A stretch of DNA of 6,702 nt from J134 sp964484045 (GTDB taxonomy: Bacteria; Pseudomonadota; Alphaproteobacteria; Sphingomonadales; Rhodothalassiaceae). The notes under the pieces are model-generated. The model made no database searches. It was not told the DNA's origin and saw nothing but the letters and a program-made list of their open reading frames with translations. The position numbers and the translations under genes are program-made. Shown in pieces: positions 1 through 6,037 of this stretch; within the stretch, counting starts at the first letter, position 1; each line of letters opens with the position of its first letter. The stretch covers positions 1 to 6,702 of the forward strand of contig CAZAEP010000151.1 of the NCBI GenBank assembly GCA_964484045.1. The letters run 5' to 3'.

Positions 1-6
1 AGGGCG

Positions 7-1347
7 ATGGGAGAAAGGGTCGCCGAAGGGCGCGGGCTCGCTGCGGTGCTGGCCCGCCTCGAGCGCCTGCATCCCAGGGTCATCGACCTCTCGCTCGGGC
101 GCATCGAGCGACTGCTGGAAAAGCTCGATCGGCCGCAGGACCGCCTGCCCCCCGTGCTGCATGTCGCGGGCACCAACGGCAAGGGCTCGGTGGTGGCGAC
201 CGCGCGCGCCATCGCCGAAGCCGCGGGGCACCGGGTGCACGTCTACAGCTCGCCCCATCTGGTGCGGTTCAACGAGCGCATCCGCCTCGCCGGCCGCCTG
301 ATCCCGGACACGGACCTGGTCGCGCTCCTCGAAGAGGTGGAGGCGGCGAATGCCGGCGCGCCGATCACCTTCTTCGAGATCACCACGGCGGCGGCGTTTC
401 TCGCCTTCTCGCGGCAGCCGGCCGACCTTCTGATCCTCGAGGTGGGGCTCGGCGGACGGCTCGACGCAACCAATGTCGTGACACGGCCGGCGGCGGTCGC
501 CATCACCCCCGTGGCGCATGACCACGAGGCCTGGCTCGGCGCCACCCTGCCGGCGATCGCGGCCGAGAAGGCGGGGATTCTCAAACGCGGCGCGCCGGCG
601 GTCGTCGGTCCGCAGACGGCCCGCGTCGATGCCGTCATCCGCGCCCGCGCCGACGAACTGGGGGTGTCGCTCACGGTCGCCGGCCACGACTGGCGCGCGG
701 CCCTGCGCAGCGGCGGACGCGGCGAGGCACGGCTCGTCTATCGCGACCGTGCGGGCATGCTCGATCTGCCGGCACCGGTGCTCATCGGGCCGCATCAGGC
801 GACGAACGCCGGGATCGCGGTGGCGCTGATGCGCACGCAGCGAGCGCTGGTGATCCCCGACGCCGCGATCCGCGCCGGGCTCGGCTGGGTGCGCTGGCCG
901 GGGCGGCTCGAGAAGCTCGCCCGCGGACCCCTGCGCGACCGCCTGCCCGGCGACGCCGAGCTCTGGCTCGACGGCGCCCACAATGCGGCGGCGGCGCGGG
1001 CGCTCCGGCAGGCGCTGCTGCGCATCAGCGGCGATCTGAGACCCGTCCATCTCGTCGTCGGCATGCTCGCCAACCGCGATCCGGCCCGGTTTCTCAAGCC
1101 CTTTCGCGGTCTTGCCGAAAGCGTGACCGGGATCGCCATTCCCGGCGTCGCGGCGACGCACCCGGCCGCCGCCATCGCTGCCGCCGCCGGCGATCTCGGC
1201 ATCAACGGCCGCGTCGCCGCCGATGTCGGCCCGGCGCTCGACGCCATCGCCGCCCGCAGCGGCGATGCGGCGCCTCTGGTGCTGATCACGGGGTCGCTCT
1301 ATCTTGCCGGCCGGGTGCTCGCCGAGAACGGACCGCTGCCGGAATGA
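7..1347 (+). CDS. folC: Bifunctional dihydrofolate synthase / folylpolyglutamate synthase (FolC)
   Basis: Cytoplasmic Mur-ligase-family enzyme that uses ATP to join L-glutamate to dihydropteroate (making dihydrofolate) and then adds further glutamates to reduced folates. The 446-residue length is normal for bacterial FolC. Visible landmarks are the P-loop HVAGTNGKGS (residues 52-61), the folate-loop motif YSSPHLVRFNERI (80-92), EVGLGGRLDATN (145-156), the HDH metal/ATP region (171-173), EKAGIL with the lysine at 188 that is carbamoylated in characterised homologues, GPHQATNAG before the hinge, WPGRLE, and WLDGAHN (320-326) in the C-terminal domain. All expected motifs are intact, so the enzyme should be active. 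The start at 7 gives a normal N-terminus, but only six bases lie upstream (AGGGCG, with AGGG too close to be an ideal ribosome site), so a start further upstream cannot be excluded. In many alphaproteobacteria folC follows accD; that cannot be seen here. Its stop overlaps a possible upstream start (ATGA at 1344) of the next gene. Identification is secure. Confidence 0.96.
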   Translation: MGERVAEGRGLAAVLARLERLHPRVIDLSLGRIERLLEKLDRPQDRLPPVLHVAGTNGKGSVVATARAIAEAAGHRVHVYSSPHLVRFNERIRLAGRLIPDTDLVALLEEVEAANAGAPITFFEITTAAAFLAFSRQPADLLILEVGLGGRLDATNVVTRPAAVAITPVAHDHEAWLGATLPAIAAEKAGILKRGAPAVVGPQTARVDAVIRARADELGVSLTVAGHDWRAALRSGGRGEARLVYRDRAGMLDLPAPVLIGPHQATNAGIAVALMRTQRALVIPDAAIRAGLGWVRWPGRLEKLARGPLRDRLPGDAELWLDGAHNAAAARALRQALLRISGDLRPVHLVVGMLANRDPARFLKPFRGLAESVTGIAIPGVAATHPAAAIAAAAGDLGINGRVAADVGPALDAIAARSGDAAPLVLITGSLYLAGRVLAENGPLPE

Positions 1348-1382
1348 GCGGCGCGGTTGCGACCGGGCCGGGCAAATCTGCC

Positions 1383-1388
1383 AAGGGA
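1383..1388 (+). promoter_or_regulatory. Ribosome binding site deciding the start of the AhpD-like gene
   Basis: AAGGGA lies nine bases before the ATG at 1398, a good Shine-Dalgarno match and spacing. The competing in-frame ATG at 1344 overlaps the folC stop and has no comparable purine-rich site, and the protein made from 1398 starts with MSFLPSLPE, the sort of N-terminus seen in this family. This is why I place the start at 1398. Confidence 0.6.
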
Positions 1389-1397
1389 ACTCGCGCC

Positions 1398-1997
1398 ATG
1401 TCCTTTCTGCCTTCGCTTCCCGAGAAGACCAATCTTGCCGATGTCATCAAGGCCTTCCCCTCCGGCTGGCCGGAGATGCTCGCCTTTCACGACCGGATCC
1501 TGCGCGCCGAGAGCCCGCTGAGCATCGGCGAACGCGAGCTCATCGCGGCCTATGTCTCGGGGCTCAACGGCTGCCGCTACTGTCTCAACGCGCATCGCAT
1601 GTATGCGGAATCCTTCGGCATCGCGGAAGGCGTCGTCGACCGTCTGCTCGCGGACCCCGGGCATGCGGACGTGCCCGAGCGCCTGCGCCCGGTCCTCGCC
1701 TATGTCCGGCTCCTGACGAAGAGCCCCGGAGCGCTGACCAAGGCGCATGTCGACGCCATCCTCGACGCCGGCTGGCCCGAGCGCGCGGTCGCCGACGCGG
1801 CGATGGTGACGGCGCTCTACAATTTCATGAACCGCATCATCATCGGCTTCGGCGTCGATCCCTTCGACGAGCACTATGCGCGCCGGCTCGCCGCGGTGCG
1901 GCGACAGCCGCTCGAGAAGCGCCGCGCGGCCAATGAGCGCGCGCTGGGCGAGGACAGCTACAGCGCCTATGGCCGCTCCCTCGGGATCATGGACTGA
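1398..1997 (+). CDS. AhpD-like peroxidase-related protein (carboxymuconolactone decarboxylase fold)
   Basis: A 199-residue, probably cytoplasmic all-helical protein of the CMD/AhpD superfamily, of the type usually annotated as 'peroxidase-related enzyme'. The core motif is E47-x11-C59-R-Y-C62-x3-H66 (ERELIAAYVSGLNGCRYC followed by LNAH). Spacing of Glu, both Cys and the last His matches the AhpD catalytic set, in which the CxxC pair is the thiol redox centre and Glu/His form a proton relay. The AhpD histidine between the cysteines is Tyr61 here, as is common in this subfamily. The likely role is thiol-dependent peroxide or disulfide chemistry; the true substrate is unknown. An alternative start at 1344 (ATGA overlap with folC, 18 extra residues rich in Gly/Lys/Ala) is possible but less likely. 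The close spacing to folC suggests one transcript. No alkyl hydroperoxide reductase partner (ahpC) is visible in the window. Confidence 0.88.
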   Translation: MSFLPSLPEKTNLADVIKAFPSGWPEMLAFHDRILRAESPLSIGERELIAAYVSGLNGCRYCLNAHRMYAESFGIAEGVVDRLLADPGHADVPERLRPVLAYVRLLTKSPGALTKAHVDAILDAGWPERAVADAAMVTALYNFMNRIIIGFGVDPFDEHYARRLAAVRRQPLEKRRAANERALGEDSYSAYGRSLGIMD

Positions 1998-2081
1998 GCG
2001 CGACTTCGAGTTGCTAAGGACGGCGATGCTGGAGTAGGAAGGAGCGAGCAGCAGCCTCTCCTTGAAGGTCCTTCGGCCGCC
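1998..2081 (+). promoter_or_regulatory. Leader of the TauE/SafE exporter gene with an inverted repeat
   Basis: This is the only sizeable gap in the plus-strand gene run. It holds a perfect six-base inverted repeat, AAGGAG (2039-2044) and CTCCTT (2058-2063), separated by 13 bases, then GAAGGTCCTTC (2064-2074), itself a palindrome that includes the only plausible ribosome site (GAAGG, 13 bases from the ATG and so rather far away). AAGG and CCTT elements could pair in alternative ways. A weak promoter-like pair, TTGCTA (2011-2016) and TAGGAA (2035-2040) with an 18-base spacer, is also present. None of this is strong enough to name a regulator or riboswitch. There is no U-run, so it is not an obvious terminator of the upstream genes. 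Confidence 0.3.
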
Positions 2082-3002
2082 ATGGCGCTTTATCTGCCGA
2101 TCGCAGAGATGTCGTTGAACGTCTTTCTGGTGATTGGCCTTGGTGCGGTCGTCGGCTTTCTCTCCGGCATGTTCGGGGTCGGCGGCGGCTTTCTCATGAC
2201 CCCCTTTCTCATCTTCATCGGCGTGCCGCCGACGGTGGCGGTGGCGACGGGCGCCAATCTCATCAGCGCCAGCTCGGTGTCCGGCGCGATCGCCCATTTT
2301 CGCCGCGACGGAATCGACGTCAAAATGGGGACCGTGCTGATCGTCGGCGGCGCCGTCGGCTCGGTCGTGGGCGCCTGGCTCTTCGCCTATCTGGAATCGA
2401 TCGGTCAGGTCGATCTCCTGATCTCGCTCGCCTATGTCGTCTTTCTCGGCACGCTCGGCGTCCTGATGCTGCGCGAGAGCGTGGCCGCATTGCTGCGAAG
2501 TCGCCGCGGCAATCCGCCGCCGCCGCGCCGCCGCCAGCCCCGGGGATGGCTCCGCGCGCTGCCCTTCAAGACACGCTTTCGCACCTCGCGACTCTACATC
2601 TCCGTTCTTCTCCCGCTCGGCGTCGGCGCCGTCGTCGGCGTGCTGGCCGCGATTCTGGGCGTCGGCGGCGGTTTCATCATGATCCCGGCGATGATCTACA
2701 TTCTCGGCATGCCGACCAATGTCGTCGTCGGCACCTCGCTCTACCAGATCATTTTCGTCACCGCGATCATCACGGTCCTGCACGCCGTCGGCACGCAATC
2801 GGTCGACGTCATCCTGACCCTTCTTCTCCTCACCGGCGCGGTGATCGGGGCGCAGGCGGGGGCGCGCTACGGCCTCAGACTCAAGGCCGAACAACTGCGG
2901 GCGCTGCTGTCGCTCATCGTGCTCGGGGTCTGTGTGCGCATGGCGCTCGACCTCGCGCTCGAGCCGGAGGATCTCTACTCGATCGCGGTGGTCGCGAAAT
3001 GA
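2082..3002 (+). CDS. TauE/SafE (TSUP) family membrane exporter
   Basis: A 306-residue inner-membrane protein of the 4-toluene sulfonate uptake permease (TSUP, formerly DUF81) family, whose members export sulfite, sulfoacetate or related sulfur compounds; the substrate here is not known. It shows the family's two internally repeated halves: GMFGVGGGFLMTP near residues 29-41 and ILGVGGGFIMIP near 191-202. I estimate about eight hydrophobic helices. The halves are joined by a long basic, proline-rich loop (131-170, with a PPPPRRRQPR stretch), expected to be cytoplasmic. The start at 2082 gives MALYLPIAEM, which resembles family N-termini; the ATG at 2109 would cut into the first helix region. 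The ribosome site is weak and lies in a structured leader. The stop codon overlaps the next gene's start as ATGA (2999-3002), which implies translational coupling and a shared function with the TIGR02186-like protein. Confidence 0.93.
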   Translation: MALYLPIAEMSLNVFLVIGLGAVVGFLSGMFGVGGGFLMTPFLIFIGVPPTVAVATGANLISASSVSGAIAHFRRDGIDVKMGTVLIVGGAVGSVVGAWLFAYLESIGQVDLLISLAYVVFLGTLGVLMLRESVAALLRSRRGNPPPPRRRQPRGWLRALPFKTRFRTSRLYISVLLPLGVGAVVGVLAAILGVGGGFIMIPAMIYILGMPTNVVVGTSLYQIIFVTAIITVLHAVGTQSVDVILTLLLLTGAVIGAQAGARYGLRLKAEQLRALLSLIVLGVCVRMALDLALEPEDLYSIAVVAK

Positions 3003-3751
3003 GAGGGCTCCTCGTCCTCGCCGCCCTCCTGCTCGTCACCGGGCGGACCGCGGAGGGGCAGGAGCTGGTCACCGACGTGTCGCGCAGCCTCGTTGAACTG
3101 CGCTACGATTTCGCGGGCACCGACCTCCTGCTCTTCGGCGCCATCGGCGGCGAGGATCGCCCGGGCGAGCAACTCGATGTCGTGATCACGCTGACCGGCC
3201 CGAAGCAGACGATCCTCGTCCGCCGCAAGGCGCGCATCGCGGGTATCTGGGTCAATGCCGACAGCGCCCGCGTCGCGGACGCCCCCGGCTTCTACGCCCT
3301 TGCGGCGACCCGCCGGCTCGACCTGATCGCCGACGAACGCTATCTGCAGGAGGCCGGCCTCGGGCTCGCCCGTCTTCCCCTGCGCGTTCTCGACGTCTCC
3401 GACGCGGCCGAACGCGCCGCCTTCCGCGCCGGCCTGACGCGCAACATGGCGGCCGCCGATCTCTATCAACAGCGCGAGGGCGCGGTCCGGCTCCTCGAAC
3501 GGCGGCTGTTCCGTGCCGATATCCGCCTGCCGTCAAACGTTCCGGCCGGCGTCTTTCTCGCCGATATCCGTCTTTTCGTCGACGGTCGCATGGCCGCCGA
3601 GCGGACCCTCGACATTCATGTCGACAAGACCGGCTTCGAGCGCACGGTCTATCTTCTGGCGACCCGGGCCCCCCTCCTTTATGGCGTCAGCGCCGTCTTC
3701 ATCGCCCTGTTTTCGGGCTGGATCGCGGGAATGATCGCCACTCGCCGCTGA
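2999..3751 (+). CDS. TIGR02186-like membrane-anchored periplasmic protein (Alph_Pro_TM family)
   Basis: A 250-residue protein of unknown function. An N-terminal signal sequence is clear (MRGLLVLAALLLVTG, probable cleavage after the AEG at about residue 20). Next comes a predicted beta-rich periplasmic domain with VITLTGPK, RRKARIAGIWVN and the FLADIRLFVDG strand region. One C-terminal membrane helix (about 225-247, APLLYGVSAVFIALFSGWIAGM) is followed by two arginines, which fits a type I topology with a very short cytoplasmic tail. Length, layout and the GIWVN / FYALA motifs agree with the TIGR02186 (Alph_Pro_TM) family as I recall it. The start codon overlaps the exporter stop and has no Shine-Dalgarno sequence, so it probably depends on re-initiating ribosomes. 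The tight coupling suggests it acts on or with the TauE/SafE exporter, for instance as a periplasmic cap or substrate handler; this is inference. Its last 53 bases overlap the convergent lipoprotein gene. Confidence 0.87.
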   Translation: MRGLLVLAALLLVTGRTAEGQELVTDVSRSLVELRYDFAGTDLLLFGAIGGEDRPGEQLDVVITLTGPKQTILVRRKARIAGIWVNADSARVADAPGFYALAATRRLDLIADERYLQEAGLGLARLPLRVLDVSDAAERAAFRAGLTRNMAAADLYQQREGAVRLLERRLFRADIRLPSNVPAGVFLADIRLFVDGRMAAERTLDIHVDKTGFERTVYLLATRAPLLYGVSAVFIALFSGWIAGMIATRR

Positions 3752-4454
3752 TCCCCGGAGGCTCTCGGCCGCCCGGCGGGTGTGCATGATCCTCGCCGCC
3801 GATCTCCCGCATCGGGCCGAGGCCCTCGCGATTCGTCTCCCTGGCGGGGGACGCCGCCGGCCGGGGGGCGCTCCACACCGTCTTGCGCCAGCTCTTCACG
3901 CGCGCCCGGGCGGCGGCGCGGAGATCGGGGTCGAGCGCGGCCTCGAGACGGCGGCGCTTGTCGCGATCGAGCGGCCGCGCACCGGGGCGCTTGGCCGCCG
4001 GATTGGCGCGCGCGAGCTCGTACCAGAAGGCCGCCTCGGCCGGATCGCGCAGGCCCTCGGGTCCCTCGAGATAGATGAGCGCCAGCGCCGCCTGCGCCTC
4101 GGGCGAGCCGGCCTCGGCGGCGCGGCGCATCCACACCACCGCATCGAGATAGGCCGTCGAGTGGAGGCTCGGTTCGGCGTCGCGCAGCAGGCAGTCGGCG
4201 AGATGATATTGCGCCAGCTCGTAACCGTCCCCGCGTTGCGCGAGCTCGTAGAAGCCGGGAATGGCACCGGCGCAGTCGCCCGCCGTCTTCCTCTCCAGCG
4301 CCTGCGTGTAGAGCCGCGACGAGACATCGACGGTGGGGATCCGGCGCACCTGCTCGAAGCGCTTCGCCGATGCCGCGTCATCGCCGCCGCCGCCCGATGC
4401 GCAGGCGGCAAGGGCGAGGAGGCAGAGCATCGGCGCAAGCGTCTTCACGGTCAT
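3699..4454 (-). CDS. Sel1/TPR-repeat lipoprotein
   Basis: A 251-residue secreted lipoprotein. The signal peptide ends in the lipobox L15-A16-A17-C18, followed by a GGGG linker. There is no Asp after the cysteine, so outer-membrane sorting is expected. Residues about 58-152 carry Sel1-like helical repeats: AIPGFYELAQRGDGYELAQYHLADCL, then AVVWMRRAAEAGSPEAQAALALIYLEG, then AEAAFWYELARANP. Such repeats usually make protein-protein contacts. Cys61 and Cys88 could form a disulfide in the periplasm. After the repeats comes a charged helix (DRDKRRRLEAALDP to VKSWRKTVW) and then about 60 Pro/Gly/Arg-rich, probably disordered residues. I start at 4454 because the signal peptide then begins MTVKTL and GGGAAC lies upstream (minus strand: GGGAACGATCC before ATG); an in-frame ATG at 4475 adds seven residues. 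The 3' end overlaps the convergent gene by 53 bases. The specific function is unknown. Confidence 0.82.
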   Translation of the reverse strand: MTVKTLAPMLCLLALAACASGGGGDDAASAKRFEQVRRIPTVDVSSRLYTQALERKTAGDCAGAIPGFYELAQRGDGYELAQYHLADCLLRDAEPSLHSTAYLDAVVWMRRAAEAGSPEAQAALALIYLEGPEGLRDPAEAAFWYELARANPAAKRPGARPLDRDKRRRLEAALDPDLRAAARARVKSWRKTVWSAPRPAASPARETNREGLGPMREIGGEDHAHPPGGREPPGISGEWRSFPRSSPKTGR

Positions 4455-4546
4455 GGATCGTTCCCGGGCGGACATCTGGGAAGGCGAACCTTAGAGCATG
4501 TCGCGCCGATATTGAATGCCGCCGTCAAGACGTGCGGAGAGGCGTC

Positions 4547-6034
4547 TCACGCCGTCGCCAGCGCGCGGGCCAGCGCCGCGCCGTCCTCGTCGGCGAGCGC
4601 CGCCGCGCGCAGCGCCCGCAAGCGCCCGGCCGCGTCGGCATCGCCCGCACTCCATGCGTCGATCCTGCTCATGATCGCGTCGAATCGGCGTCGCCCGCGT
4701 TCCTGCGTCTCGCCATAGCCCTTGATCAGCCCCTGGCATATCGCGATCTCGACGGCGAGCTCGTAATTCTCGCCGGCCACGGCGAGGATGCGATGGAGCC
4801 AGGCCTCGATCGCCGCGGTCTCCCGCGCATGGCGGTAGCTGATGCGCCGCAGCGGTCTGAGAGCGGCGATCAGGCGCAGGAGGAGAAAGCCGCCGAGCGT
4901 GCTCGTGCGCACCCGTCGCCCGCGCCGGAAGAGGCGGCGCAGAAACCGCATGCGGCCGACGAGCGCGCCGAGAGGTCGCGGCAGCGTGTCGCGCAGCTCC
5001 TCGAGCCGGGGATGCATGAATTCCGAGACCTGCACGATCATGCTCTCCGTCGCGCCGACCTCGGCGCGGATGCGGGCGAAGCGCGCGGCGCGGGTCTTGA
5101 GGTCGGCGATGCGGATGGTGTCTTCGTACGACATCCACAGCGCCAGATGGCGCGCCACCTCGCGGCTGAGGCGATAGTCGAGAGCCGGATCGTCGAGACG
5201 CAGGACGGGGCGCAGGCGATCGACATATTCGATCACATATCTGCGGTCCTGATAGTCGGCGAGCCGGCGCGCGCCTTCGAGCAGCACGTCCTGGATCTGA
5301 TGCGGAAAATCGCGCCGCAGCATGCGCACGAGCGCCGCCGCGCCCGCCGCGCCCGCCGTGCCGCGGGCCCGCGGCGGGGGGGGCGGTCCGGCCGTGCCCG
5401 CGCCGGCGCGGGCGGCCTCGAAGCCGCGCGCGAAGCCGGCGAGATTCGCCTCCACCATGCGGCCGTCGGCGCGGATGACCGCCTCATAGGCGGCGCGGGG
5501 AAAAGGCAGCGCCTCGGAGCCCGCGAGCGCGCCGAAGAGCACCGCCGAGATCGCGCTGCCGGCGGCCCGCGCCGCGGCATCCATGTCGAAAGCCACGAGA
5601 CGCCGGGCATGGGTCCGGGCCGCCTCGGCGACGATGCCGGCATCGGCGGTACCGTCGCCGAGCGCCGATTTCTCCGCGATCGCATAGTCGCGATGGGTGG
5701 AGGCGATGAGCGTGGTCAGCTCCGGGGTGACGAAGCCGCGCAGGATGGCGCGCCCCGCCTCCATCCATTCCGCGGCGATGACGATATCGACATCGCCGGG
5801 CACCGGCATCAAGGCGAGGATCGGCGGTTTGCCGCGCTCCTCGGCCGCCGCGCGCGGAAAGAGCTCGACCGCGTAGACGGTGGCCCCGGTGCGCTGCGCC
5901 ACGCCGGGCACCGAGGTCGACTGCGCGATATGGCCCTGCGATTCGGCGAGCGCGACGATCCAGCCGGCGAGCACGCCGCCGCCCTGACCGCCTAGGGCGT
6001 TGATGGAGATGGTGACGGGATGCGGCGTCGACAT
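4547..6034 (-). CDS. iorB: Indolepyruvate ferredoxin oxidoreductase, beta subunit (IorB-type with DUF6537-like C-terminus)
   Basis: A 495-residue cytoplasmic subunit. The N-terminal half (about 8-205) is the gamma-type domain of 2-oxoacid:ferredoxin oxidoreductases, with the hallmark NALGGQGGGVLAGW (12-25), STSVPGVAQRTGATVYAVE (39-57), PGDVDIVIAAEWMEAGRA and the HRDYAIAEKSALGDG segment. The C-terminal half (about 236-490) is mostly helical, with a DYQDRRYVIEYVDRLRP motif, and matches the domain I know as DUF6537 from long proteobacterial IorB proteins; archaeal IorB is only about 200 residues and lacks it. The two halves are joined by a low-complexity hinge (about 210-235) with PPPPP at 217-221 and Ala/Gly repeats. 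With IorA it would convert arylpyruvates plus CoA to arylacetyl-CoA, CO2 and reduced ferredoxin. It starts 3 bases after the iorA stop; its ribosome site (GCGCCATCTGAGCG) is weak, so coupling to iorA translation is likely. Both halves share one frame, so there is no frameshift. Confidence 0.93.
   Translation of the reverse strand: MSTPHPVTISINALGGQGGGVLAGWIVALAESQGHIAQSTSVPGVAQRTGATVYAVELFPRAAAEERGKPPILALMPVPGDVDIVIAAEWMEAGRAILRGFVTPELTTLIASTHRDYAIAEKSALGDGTADAGIVAEAARTHARRLVAFDMDAAARAAGSAISAVLFGALAGSEALPFPRAAYEAVIRADGRMVEANLAGFARGFEAARAGAGTAGPPPPPRARGTAGAAGAAALVRMLRRDFPHQIQDVLLEGARRLADYQDRRYVIEYVDRLRPVLRLDDPALDYRLSREVARHLALWMSYEDTIRIADLKTRAARFARIRAEVGATESMIVQVSEFMHPRLEELRDTLPRPLGALVGRMRFLRRLFRRGRRVRTSTLGGFLLLRLIAALRPLRRISYRHARETAAIEAWLHRILAVAGENYELAVEIAICQGLIKGYGETQERGRRRFDAIMSRIDAWSAGDADAAGRLRALRAAALADEDGAALARALATA
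5337..5363 (-). repeat. 9-base tandem repeat in the iorB hinge
   Basis: Plus-strand unit GCCGCGCCC occurs at 5337-5345 and 5346-5354, with a degenerate third copy (GCCGTGCCG) at 5355-5363. Because the unit is a multiple of three it stays in frame and encodes T-A-G / A-A-G / A-A-A (residues 226-234) in the linker of IorB. It can change copy number without breaking the protein. Confidence 0.75.
5360..5383. repeat. 16-base perfect palindrome followed by a run of eight G
   Basis: GCCGCGGGCCCGCGGC (5360-5375) is a perfect inverted repeat with no spacer, and it is followed directly by eight G (5376-5383). On the coding minus strand the tract is eight C within the codons for the P217-P221 stretch of IorB. 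The tract is not a multiple of three, so slippage by one base would cut off the C-terminal domain. The palindrome overlaps the last three bases of the nine-base tandem repeat's degenerate copy plus one. High local GC makes some palindromes likely by chance. Confidence 0.7.
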
Positions 6035-6037
6035 CGC

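Noticed and set aside
1299..2894. Long minus-strand open frame (531 codons) opposite the AhpD-like and TauE/SafE genes
   Set aside because: It spans three real genes and the intergenic gap, and its product is a low-complexity Asp/Arg/His/Glu-rich sequence without a fold signature. The plus-strand genes are well supported.
3814..3825. GGGCC-GA-GGCCC inverted repeat as a terminator between convergent genes
   Set aside because: It lies within the lipoprotein coding tail, the two-base loop is too tight, and no U-run follows on either strand; such GC repeats are frequent by chance here.
3860..3870. Run of six G as a frameshift in the lipoprotein C-terminus
   Set aside because: Shifting the frame either way gives no nearby stop and no recognisable sequence, so there is no evidence that another frame is the true one.
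4523..4528. TTGACG on the minus strand as a promoter -35 box for the lipoprotein gene
   Set aside because: It is a good -35 match, but at 16-19 bases downstream only GC-rich sequence without a TATAAT-like box is present. Too weak to annotate as a promoter.
4528..4547. AGACG / CGTCT inverted repeat at the end of iorB as a terminator
   Set aside because: Only five base pairs with a ten-base loop and no following U-run on the minus strand.
3780..4718. Plus-strand open frame of 312 codons across the lipoprotein gene
   Set aside because: It crosses the lipoprotein signal sequence and the gap before iorB. There is no ribosome site or known domain, and composition is typical of antisense frames.
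4370..5995. Long plus-strand open frame (541 codons) opposite iorB and the lipoprotein start
   Set aside because: It is antisense to two genes identified by clear motifs. Its product is Arg/Ala/Glu/Gly-rich with no recognisable domain, as expected for a stop-poor shadow frame in very GC-rich DNA.
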